Position numbers and translations under genes: made by a program
NCBI GenBank assembly: GCA_032718475.1
Contig: JAUCBJ010000384.1
Location: 1 to 64,000, forward strand
Source of the DNA: Nemertoderma westbladi
Lineage: Eukaryota > Xenacoelomorpha > Nemertodermatida > Nemertodermatidae
Direction: 5' to 3'
Length of the DNA stretch: 64,000 nucleotides
Notes under the pieces: generated by a model
Databases searched by the model: none
The model's input: only the letters and a program-made list of their open reading frames with translations
Told to the model about the DNA's origin: nothing
Part shown: piece by piece, positions 24,354 to 33,162 of the stretch
How positions within the stretch are numbered: position 1 is the first letter of the stretch
Layout: each line of letters opens with the position of its first letter

Positions 24354-27300
24354 TATAAGCTGCCTAATCTAAAACTACCTACGTTTTCTGGAGACGTTTT
24401 AGACTGGCCCAATTTTTGGGACCGCTTTTGTGACGCAGTGCACTGCCGTTCTGAAATTGGCGGTGCCACCAAGTTCAATTATTTAGAAGGCCAGCTAAGC
24501 GGCAATACTGCGAAAATGGTCGCTGGCTTTCATCGGACAGACTCAGACTATGTCGAGGCTGTTAAATTATTAGAGGAAACGTATGGTAAGAAAGAGCTTC
24601 TTATCCAAGCTCGCCTAAACGCTCTATTTGATATAGAGGAACCAGACGCGAGTGTGGAAGATTTAACGACTTTCCGCGCAGTCTATGAATCCCACCTCCG
24701 TGGATTGAAAAATCTGGGCGCTGACGTAGAAGGCGCTGGTTTCGTGTTTGCTGCATTATTGGTCAGGAAGTTGCCGTCTAAAGTTCGCAACGACATTAAC
24801 CGCGCAGCCCACGCCACCTGTTGGGAGCTAGATTCACTACGGATTGCTTTACAGCAGGAAATTGAGCAACTACGTGCTGCCGATACCGAAGGCGATAAAT
24901 TGCAACCTTACGATAAATCGCTATATCAGATGGGTACCGGTACTGCAACCTCATTACCTATCGCCCAAACTTCAGATGGAAAGCGGTCACAATTTAATAA
25001 ATTTAAAGTGTCGTGTTTCCTGTGTAATGGTAACCATGTATTACGTAATTGTAGTAGATATAATACTCCTCAGAATAGATATTACCGTGTTAAAGAATTA
25101 AAATTATGCACTAATTGCTTGCGACCCAATCATGAAAGAGGAACTTCCTGTCCTAACTCTAATGTTTGTGGAATTTGTCATAAAAACCACCATACATTAT
25201 TACATTTGGATCGTAACAGTAGACCTAAACCACATAATAAAGTTGCAAGCAATAGCAATTCTAGTGCAAATAACCAAAGTGTAGCATCATCTAGTGTAGA
25301 TAATTCTAATATTGCTGATAATGTTGTCTCATCTGCAGTAGCTAATAAGTCTGGAGTTAACACCAAATATTCTTCACTTGTGCCTACAGCATATATACCG
25401 ATATGGAGTAAAGATGAATCGATTACTAAAGTTCGGGCATTATTAGATACAGGGTCTCAGAGGACTCTGATGTTAAGTAAATTAGCCACTTTACTTGATT
25501 TACCTGTAGTAGATCGTATATACACTAGTATCGATGGTGTTAATGAGTTAGGTGAACAACAACTTTATGAGATTGTTATGTTTGAGGTTTCTACTCAAAA
25601 GAAACGTATAACAGTCTTTGCGTTTTTGGTTGATTCCCTACCTCCACGTTTTATAGTACCTGGTCGTACACGTGCTTTAGATAATATTTATCTCAAAGGT
25701 ATAATATTAGCAGACCCCTTACCAGGTGATAATTTAAGTGATATATCTATTATTATTGGTATTGATTACTATTATGAATTTGTATATGCGGATAAGTTAC
25801 CCAGTGGTTTATATCGTGTACCATCTATTTTTGGTGAAGTTATTGCAGGCAGAATTCCCATGGCCTGTACCGCTATTGATTGTAGTGATCCAGATATTTC
25901 TGTTATTACAACTAATGTAGCTTCTTCTGTGCTATCAGTTGGTGCTATTGAATCTCATGATAATCTAGATATGTTACTGTGTCGTTTATGGGATTTAGAT
26001 AGTATTGGTATTTGTACCGATACACCAAATCCCGTAGATGAAGTTGTTAATTCTAAATTTCAAGAAACTTTGAAATTTATGAATGGCAGTTATTGTGTGT
26101 CGTTACCATGGCGACCCAATCATCCCAAATTGCCGAATAATTATAATTTGGCTTTTAAACGGTTGTGTTTCACTCTGACTAAATTAAGAAAGAGACCCGA
26201 TTTACTTTCTGCATACCATAATGTTATACAAGATCAATTGAAACGTAACTTTATTGAATTATTACCAGTAGATAATGTTGAAATACCGATTCGTGTGCAT
26301 TATTTGGCTCATCACGGAGTTGAGAAGCCAGAATCCATAACAACTCCTTTAAGGATAGTTTTTGACTGTTCCGCTAAGGAAGGGCCTAAGTCACCCAGTT
26401 TAAACGACTGTTTATATACCGGTCAGTGTTTTACTCCAGAACTCATAACTTGTGTATTACTATTTCGAATATTTGTTTACGTTGTGTTGGCTGACATCGA
26501 AAAAGCCTACTTACATTTAAGTTTAAATGTCGCTGATCGTGATGCGACCAGATTTTTATGGCCATCCAATCCATTTAACACTAATAGTAAACTCGTTACT
26601 TATAGATTTAAAGTTGTACTCTTTGGAGCAACCTGTAGTCAGTACCTTCTGAATGCTACAATTCGTGAGCATTTAAGTAGATACTTATCTCCCGTAGCTA
26701 TGAAAATTCTCCAGAATTTATATATAGATAACCTGCAAGGTACTTTTTCTAACGAGTCTGAAATTATTCAGTATTATTACGATTGTAAAGAAATATTTTC
26801 AAAGGCTAACCTCCCTCTAAGAGAGTGGATTACAAATAGTCCTCAATTATCGAAAATAATTACTACAAATGGTGACAATCCCAAATCCTCAAGTAATATT
26901 GCTAAGGTTCTTGGATTGAGATGGAATGTTTCTCAGGATGTTCTAGAATTTAAGAATCATGTATTTGAACCAGCTGACTATCTAACTAAACGAATGGTAG
27001 TGAGTCACGCTGCGAAATATTTTGACCCTCTTGGAATTTTTAACCCTGTCACAATCACTTCTCGTATATTTATTCAAGATTTATGGAAATCAAAATGTCA
27101 TTGGAATGAGAAATTAGGACCCGACTATATAAGTAAATGGCAAACTATTGCTACTAATATGTATTCCATATTTAAGTGTAGTATCCCCCGTCAGTTAGAG
27201 CCCATTGGTCCAGAATGTTCCTTCCACGTATTTACCGATGCTTCTTCAAAAGCATATGGTGCTGTTATTTATGTAACTAATGATTCCAGTGAACCCCAAC

Positions 27301-29531
27301 TGGTTATTTCTAAAGCTAAGGTAATACCGTTAAAGAAACGAGGTATAATTAGAAAAGGTGCCCAGTTATCTTCTTCCGACACCATTACCACTACTCCACA
27401 AATGGAACTCACTGCAGTAAATGTTGGTATGCGTTTATTGTCCTACGTTGTAAATGTCTATGGAAATATCTGTTCCCAGTCAGTTAATTACTTCCTTTGG
27501 ACTGACAGTGAAATCGTCCAGTATTGGATAGTAACTACCAAACCGTTAAAAAATTATGTTGAAAGACGTGCATCTGAAATAAATCGTCTTATAAAGTCTA
27601 CTGTACCTAATACTAAGATTCAACATGTACAGAGTAAGGATAACCCTGCTGACCTCCTCTCTAGGGGCACATCATCCAATTCTCTGCAATCCTCAACTCT
27701 ATGGTGGCATGGTCCACCATGGTTGTCTACGCCTATTGATTGGCCCGAACAGAAACTCTTTTCTGGTATTGAAGATATTAGTGCTCATGATATTACAGCT
27801 AACATGGTTGGGGTAGTAACTGAAACTCGACAACCTTTAGCTATTTCCTTGGAATCATTCAGTAATTACAACCGCTTGTTACGAGTAACAGGTTGGGTTT
27901 TGAGATTTATTCGTAATCTAAAACAAAGTGTATTATCAAAGAATGATACTTCTTCTAGTCTCATGGTGAAGAAACAGTTCCTCACCGCAAATGAGTATGT
28001 AGCAGCTGAGCTTTGGTGGGTGCGTCAAGTCCAAGGTGAATCATTCAGTGACGAAATTCAGTTCTTGCTTAATAATACAACTAATACTACTAAAGCGCCA
28101 TCCCTTGTAAAGCAATTGAAGCTCTATTTAGATAATAATATAATTAAGAGTTGTGGTAGAATTTCAAATTCACATATCTCCATAGAGTCGAAGTATCCGA
28201 TATTACTTCCAAAGAACCATATCTTCACTAAGCTTGTTATACAAGAAGCCCATATTAGGAATCTTCATGAAGGTACACAAAGTACTATCGCTTATCTACG
28301 TCAACGATGGTGGATTCCTTGTATTCGGCAACGAGTCCATTCGATTATTCGTAAATGTGTCCCATGTCTAAAAGTTCAGGGTAAGCCTTATGGTACACCA
28401 CCAGTTCCACCCTTACCGCCATACAGAGTTAAGCCTCAACGACCATTTAATACTGTTGGTGTTGATTACACCGGGGCTGTACTTGTTAAAGATAGGAATT
28501 TAAGACGTAAAGTATATATTGCGTTATTTACTTGTACGTCAACGAGAGCAATCCACTTAGAGTTAGTTTCAGACAATACTCCCTTACAGTTTATTCTTGC
28601 ATTTCGTTCCTTTGTTGGCAGACGAGGTTATCCGTCACTTCTGTTGAGTGATAATGCATCTACTTTCACTTCGTCTAGAGATGTTCTTTTAAGTATACAA
28701 ACAGACTTGAAAGTACAGCAATATTTAGCTGAAAGACACCTAGAATGGAAGTTTATACCGCAAGCATCCCCTTGGTTTGGTGGAATGTGGGAACGCTTGA
28801 TTCGTTCAACTAAAACCTGCCTCAAACGTGTCCTAGGAAATGCTCTGGTGAAACTCGATGAGCTTCGCATGATTATTATTGAAATAGAGGCATCTTTAAA
28901 TGATAGACCTCTCACTTATGTGACTTCTGATGTTAAAGATCTTCATCCCATCACACCGTCACAATTATTAAGTGGATATCGTCTGACTGACCTTCCAGGT
29001 CTAATTCCAGATAGTGATCTATCTGATCCAGATTATTGTAATCAGTCATTTTTGTATGACCAAATTCATCGCATTCAACGGGTCCTTAAAGACTTTTGGA
29101 ATCGATGGTCTAATGAGTATCTTACATCTCTACGGGAATCCCATCGGTGGACTTCCAAACCAGGTCCTGTGGTCAATAAAGGGGATGTCGTTCTTATAGA
29201 AGGAAATAAATTTACCCCCCGTCTACAGTGGAAGCTAGGACGTGTCATTGACCTTCATCCGGGCAATGATGACAGAGTTCGCTACGTTACGGTGAAGACT
29301 GCAAATTGTGTTACAAAGCGTCCTATAAAACGCTTATACCCTTTAGAAGTTCAGGATAATTCACCTATTACTGTTAAGGATAACGATTTAGAGTTGTTTA
29401 AAGACAAACCACACATATATAATAATGAACTTTCTAAAGTTGTAACTCTACGTCCCAAGCGAGCATCAGCCGAAAAAGCGAATCAACAAATAAAATTATT
29501 AGCAGAGTCAAGCGATGAAACAGATGACTGA
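24354..29531 (+). CDS. BEL element Gag-Pol polyprotein
   Basis: Continues the frame of 23934-24353 after one in-frame TAG; there is no ATG at its start. Numbering residues from 24438: Gag core first, zinc knuckles CFLCNGNHVLRNC and a second Cys cluster (about 193-250), aspartic protease DTGSQ (about 335), reverse transcriptase (about 600-800, with LADIEKAYLHL and YIDN where most RTs have YxDD), RNase H (FTDASSKAYGA about 931, WTDSE about 1020), integrase HHCC finger (about 1270-1310), the catalytic triad in GVDYTG, LSDN and GGMWERLI (about 1341-1450), and the C-terminal domain with LQWKLGRV (about 1590). All domains are present, with no frameshift in about 5 kb. The Asn in YIDN could impair catalysis or be a lineage feature. 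Confidence 0.92.
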   Translation, partial: YKLPNLKLPTFSGDVLDWPNFWDRFCDAVHCRSEIGGATKFNYLEGQLSGNTAKMVAGFHRTDSDYVEAVKLLEETYGKKELLIQARLNALFDIEEPDASVEDLTTFRAVYESHLRGLKNLGADVEGAGFVFAALLVRKLPSKVRNDINRAAHATCWELDSLRIALQQEIEQLRAADTEGDKLQPYDKSLYQMGTGTATSLPIAQTSDGKRSQFNKFKVSCFLCNGNHVLRNCSRYNTPQNRYYRVKELKLCTNCLRPNHERGTSCPNSNVCGICHKNHHTLLHLDRNSRPKPHNKVASNSNSSANNQSVASSSVDNSNIADNVVSSAVANKSGVNTKYSSLVPTAYIPIWSKDESITKVRALLDTGSQRTLMLSKLATLLDLPVVDRIYTSIDGVNELGEQQLYEIVMFEVSTQKKRITVFAFLVDSLPPRFIVPGRTRALDNIYLKGIILADPLPGDNLSDISIIIGIDYYYEFVYADKLPSGLYRVPSIFGEVIAGRIPMACTAIDCSDPDISVITTNVASSVLSVGAIESHDNLDMLLCRLWDLDSIGICTDTPNPVDEVVNSKFQETLKFMNGSYCVSLPWRPNHPKLPNNYNLAFKRLCFTLTKLRKRPDLLSAYHNVIQDQLKRNFIELLPVDNVEIPIRVHYLAHHGVEKPESITTPLRIVFDCSAKEGPKSPSLNDCLYTGQCFTPELITCVLLFRIFVYVVLADIEKAYLHLSLNVADRDATRFLWPSNPFNTNSKLVTYRFKVVLFGATCSQYLLNATIREHLSRYLSPVAMKILQNLYIDNLQGTFSNESEIIQYYYDCKEIFSKANLPLREWITNSPQLSKIITTNGDNPKSSSNIAKVLGLRWNVSQDVLEFKNHVFEPADYLTKRMVVSHAAKYFDPLGIFNPVTITSRIFIQDLWKSKCHWNEKLGPDYISKWQTIATNMYSIFKCSIPRQLEPIGPECSFHVFTDASSKAYGAVIYVTNDSSEPQLVISKAKVIPLKKRGIIRKGAQLSSSDTITTTPQMELTAVNVGMRLLSYVVNVYGNICSQSVNYFLWTDSEIVQYWIVTTKPLKNYVERRASEINRLIKSTVPNTKIQHVQSKDNPADLLSRGTSSNSLQSSTLWWHGPPWLSTPIDWPEQKLFSGIEDISAHDITANMVGVVTETRQPLAISLESFSNYNRLLRVTGWVLRFIRNLKQSVLSKNDTSSSLMVKKQFLTANEYVAAELWWVRQVQGESFSDEIQFLLNNTTNTTKAPSLVKQLKLYLDNNIIKSCGRISNSHISIESKYPILLPKNHIFTKLVIQEAHIRNLHEGTQSTIAYLRQRWWIPCIRQRVHSIIRKCVPCLKVQGKPYGTPPVPPLPPYRVKPQRPFNTVGVDYTGAVLVKDRNLRRKVYIALFTCTSTRAIHLELVSDNTPLQFILAFRSFVGRRGYPSLLLSDNASTFTSSRDVLLSIQTDLKVQQYLAERHLEWKFIPQASPWFGGMWERLIRSTKTCLKRVLGNALVKLDELRMIIIEIEASLNDRPLTYVTSDVKDLHPITPSQLLSGYRLTDLPGLIPDSDLSDPDYCNQSFLYDQIHRIQRVLKDFWNRWSNEYLTSLRESHRWTSKPGPVVNKGDVVLIEGNKFTPRLQWKLGRVIDLHPGNDDRVRYVTVKTANCVTKRPIKRLYPLEVQDNSPITVKDNDLELFKDKPHIYNNELSKVVTLRPKRASAEKANQQIKLLAESSDETDD

Positions 29532-29822
29532 GTTCTGCAAAGTATACTTAATTGAAAACAATATTTTTTTTCTTTTGGAAATTTTTAATCATTTTTTTTT
29601 CTCTGCGTGTAATTTTTGGACGCAACATGTTTATTTTCTGAAAGTAGTTATTTTTTGTGTTATTTTAACGTGTATTGTAAGAGTACAAAACATATTTCGA
29701 TTTGGTGTTTTTTTTTTATTTTCCGCATAATTTGAATTATATGCAAGTATTTTTCGTGTTTATTTATATTATTTTTTATTCTCTTATTGTACGTAAATGA
29801 AATTTTTGGCCGCCCCGGAGTG
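29532..29822 (+). other. BEL element 3' untranslated region
   Basis: T-rich sequence between the pol stop codon and the 3' LTR, with several T8-T9 runs. A clear polypurine tract is not seen. Only a short CGGAG-type purine stretch precedes the LTR. Confidence 0.6.
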
Positions 29823-30062
29823 TGTGCAAAATATATTGCATTTATAGGGGACCCTTTTTCATACTGTAGTTCTTTTAGTTATTCAGTGATTACCGGTATC
29901 GTTAGTCAGATACAGCAATATAATATCTGATTTCTGTTAGTATTTCAGTTGTGTGATATACCGGTACTGATTTATGAAATGAAGTAGGCTCGGTATTCTC
30001 GGAAAATATAATAAGATTTTATATATCTATTTATTTTCATGTTTTGGTCAATATCCATAACA
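29823..30062 (+). repeat. BEL element 3' LTR
   Basis: 240 bp, matching the 5' LTR with one visible difference and followed by the TAGGG target duplication. Confidence 0.95.
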
Positions 30063-30129
30063 TAGGGTGTAATAGTGCAATTTGAAATCCATTGTATCAA
30101 CTATGTTATTATACTATTCTCTATTTACC

Positions 30130-30737
30130 AGTACTACCGTAGTACCTGGTACTTCGGCACTCAGTACTACCGTAGTACCTGGTACCTCGGCACTCAGTAC
30201 TACCGTAGTACCTGGTACCTCGGCACTCAGTACTACCGTAGTACCTGGTACCTCAGCACTCAGTACTACCGTAGTACCTGGTACCTCGGCACTCAGTACT
30301 ACCGTAGTACCTGGTACCTCGGCACTCAGTACTACCGTAGTACCTCGGCACTCAGTACTACCGTAGTACCTGGTGCCTTGGCACTCAGTACTACCGTAGT
30401 ACCTGGTGCCTTGGCACTCAGTACTACCGTAGTACCTGGTACCTCGGCACTCAGTACTACCGTAGTACCTGGTACCTCGGCACTCAGTACTACCGTAGTA
30501 CCTGGTACCTCGGCACTCAGTACTACCGTAGTACCTGGTGCCTCGGCACTCAGTACTACCGTAGTACCTGGTGCCTCGGCACTCAGTACTACCGTAGTAC
30601 CTGGTGCCTCGGCACTCAGTACTACCGTAGTACCTGGTACCTCGGCACTCAGTACTACCGTAGTACCTGGTGCCTCGGCACTCAGTACTACCGTAGTACC
30701 TGGTGCCTCGGCACTCAGTACAACCGTAGTACCTGGT
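30130..30737. repeat. Minisatellite III, third block
   Basis: About 18 units preceded by the same CTCTATTTACC junction as at 19468. One unit is shortened (around 30344, TACCTCGGCACTC without the CTGG). Confidence 0.93.
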
Positions 30738-31134
30738 GTCAGGTCAGGTATTCTAGGTCATTGATCAATAAAACTTGCCACCTCCATGCAGCATAAAGGA
30801 GGTGCCACCTGTAGCTGCATAGACCCTCTTACTAGGGCAAATCTGGTCCTGTAACTAGGACCCCCTTCGTTCTGGGATAAGGACGCCCTTGGTCCTGGAT
30901 TAAGGACACATATACTTGGCTGCAGGGGTATATGGCCTGGCCAGGCAGATGGTGATCTACCAATGGCTGGTCAGGAGTAGAGTGTTCTCATGTCCACTCT
31001 GAGTGCACTTTGAATGCAGTTAAGGCTGCATCTAGGTCCCTGAACAGGCAATACTCTGTTAATTTACAGGAGGTAATAAACCAACAGGTTGATGCCATCA
31101 ATGATGCTGACGACAGCAGGCAATCATCCCAGGC
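30738..31134 (+). pseudogene. LINE copy 3, 5' segment and additional coding piece
   Basis: 30738-31000 matches the 5' segment of copies 1 and 2. From about 31006 the sequence instead gives LINE coding sequence (AVKAASRSLNRQYSV, then VINQQVDAINDADDS) in the frame leading into the pre-RT region, interrupted by a TGA at 31135-31137 where a Trp is expected. Copies 1 and 2 have minisatellite III here, so copy 3 keeps more of the original element. Confidence 0.7.
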
Positions 31135-32763
31135 ATGAAGATCGATCAACTTGCTTGCTGGTCGAAAAAACCAACCAACCACCAAGGTTAAGGCTGAATC
31201 ACCAGCCAATCGCCTCATTGGTTGGAAGGCCCACTTTGAAAAGCTCCTCAATAATGACAGGGTATTGCCTGATAACTTTATAGAAGTAAAAGTGTCTGAG
31301 TCTGTACTCCCAGATATTCCCTACCGAACAACAAGAGTCCCACAAGAAATGAAAACAAATAAGTGGTGCCAGTTCCCAAGAAGGGCAACCTAACACTTTA
31401 TGGTTCTTTTCGGGGAATCTCATTGATCTCGATTGCTGCAAAGCTGTACAATAGAATTCTATTAAATCGCATCAGAGATCCCATTGAGAGACTGCTCCGT
31501 GGAAATCAGAATGGGTTCCGTAAAGATCGTCGGAGCCCATTTTGGCACTTATAAGGATAATTGAAGAGTTATCAAAAAAGAAAGACAGGCATCTGGCTGT
31601 TATCTTTGTTGACTTCTTCAAGGCCTTTGATTCAGTCTCGCTCACGTATGTTCAGTATACTTTCATTATATGGGATTCCTGATGAAATTATTGCAGCAAT
31701 CAGATCAGTATACGATGGTTCGACAACATTTGTGACTACTGTTGACGGTGACACAGAACCATTTGAACTGTTATGGGGCGTCCTCCAGGGAGACACACTT
31801 GCACCATTCTTGTTCATAATTGTTGTTGACTATGTTCTACGCATGTCCTTAGATCATCATAATGATGATGGGGTGATGATAACTCGACCTACTGGCTCCA
31901 GAAGTCGAGGAAATCCTGCCAAGTACCTAACTGATCTAGACTTTGCTGATGACTTAGGAGTACTCTCAGAATCACTAGAGGGAGCCCAACGGCTCCTCAG
32001 CTCATTAGAACATGCTGCTTCTAGTGTTGGTCTTTTTATTAACTCCAGAAAGACCAAAATTTTGACAGTTAACTTTGAAAGTCCTCAGCAAGTCTCTGAT
32101 CGGATGAGCATAAGCTCAAAAGATGGTATGCTTGAGCATGTGGATGACTTCTGTTACCTGGGATCATGGATCCGGAAGTCAGGTGAGGACCTTCGAATAC
32201 GTAAGGGAAAGACATGGGCAGCCTTGAATAGGCTTTCCAGGATTTCGAAGTCACCGAGAATTAATCGGAAACTTAAGGTCCGATTATTTAGAGCAGCACT
32301 AGTTCCAGTACTCCTCTATGGGAGTCCATGCTGGGCTCTAACTGCTGAGGACACCAAATCTCTGGATGGCACATTCACAAGAATGCTACGCCGGGTTCAT
32401 TGTGTCAAGTACAATGCACACAACTCCAACCACACACTATATAACATTGGAGGTGTCTCATTGGTTCCCCCAAGCTTGACACTAGAACAAAATCGCCTCC
32501 GTTTGCAGGACATTGCTTTCGCTGTGAGGACCAGCCAGTGCATAATCTTGTACTTTAGCAGCCTCATGGAGTGAATAAGCATGGTGGACAGCCCATGACT
32601 TTCTTGAGACGCATCTTAAAGGACACTGGCCTTGAAGATGCGGATGATCTAGCAAATGTCATGGGTGATAGGGAGTTGCGGCGGTGCAATTTTGTCGATA
32701 AGCCGGCACAGCATTCTTTAAAATGCAGCTGCAATGCAGCATGCCGATCCTAGTAGTAGTAGT
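31135..32763 (+). pseudogene. RTE-like LINE reverse transcriptase, broken, copy 3
   Basis: Same element and same frame breaks as copies 1 and 2 but without the 172-bp insert, so the region encoding GIPDEIIAAIRSVYDG follows the catalytic FFKAFDS block directly (in a shifted frame). The longest frame (31561-32574) holds GVLQGDTLAPFLF, DFADD and YLGSWIRKSG. It ends where the shared 1-bp loss shifts the C-terminal domain out of frame. The TAG tail at 32751-32763 carries the stop of the last frame and runs into one minisatellite III unit. Confidence 0.9.
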
Positions 32764-32797
32764 ACCTGGTACCTCGGCACTCAGTACTACCGTAGTA

Positions 32798-33162
32798 CCG
32801 TGCGTCACGTGGATCCGGCGCAAGTTAAACTTCGCGTTGCTTCGTTCCTCCCTGCTCTGCCTTCGACGTTGTAGGACAGCCTCTAAACGGCCGGTTCATT
32901 GTCCAGTGTCTGATGCCTCCATTCGGTTGGACAACGCCGACACTGAGCCGTAGTCTGTGGTCTGGTAGTACAGCGCAGTCGTACAGGCCTACAATAGCTG
33001 ACCAGTAGGCCTACAACATAAACAACCAACTGTTTTGAATTTCCCCCTTACATCCGTATCACTGTTGTACCTCATTGTATAAATCAGATTTGGTGATAGG
33101 GTGTAATAGTGCAATTTGAAATCCATTGTATCAACTATGTTATTATACTATTCTCTATTTAC
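32798..33162 (+). repeat. 365-bp flank unit of the macro-repeat, copy 3
   Basis: Intact copy matching 19102-19467, with one visible difference near the end (GTGCAATTTG instead of GTGAAATTTG). The same C is found after the BEL insertion at about 30078. Confidence 0.85.

Larger units (their letters stand above)
23555..30062 (+). mobile_element. BEL/Pao LTR retrotransposon, near-complete, 6,508 bp
   Basis: It is flanked by the 5-bp duplication TAGGG (23550-23554 and 30063-30067). The empty site is visible at about 19399-19405, where TAGGG occurs once. The two 240-bp LTRs start TGTG and end AACA and differ at one position that I can see, so the insertion is young. A primer-binding site follows the 5' LTR by 3 bp. 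The internal region encodes Gag, protease, RT, RNase H and integrase in one frame, broken only by one amber codon. The domain order and the integrase C-terminal domain are those of the BEL/Pao superfamily. Confidence 0.96.

Noticed and set aside
23555-30062. Intact retrovirus with an envelope gene
   Set aside because: No frame after pol longer than about 70 codons, and none with a signal or fusion-like segment. The element ends with a short T-rich 3' UTR.
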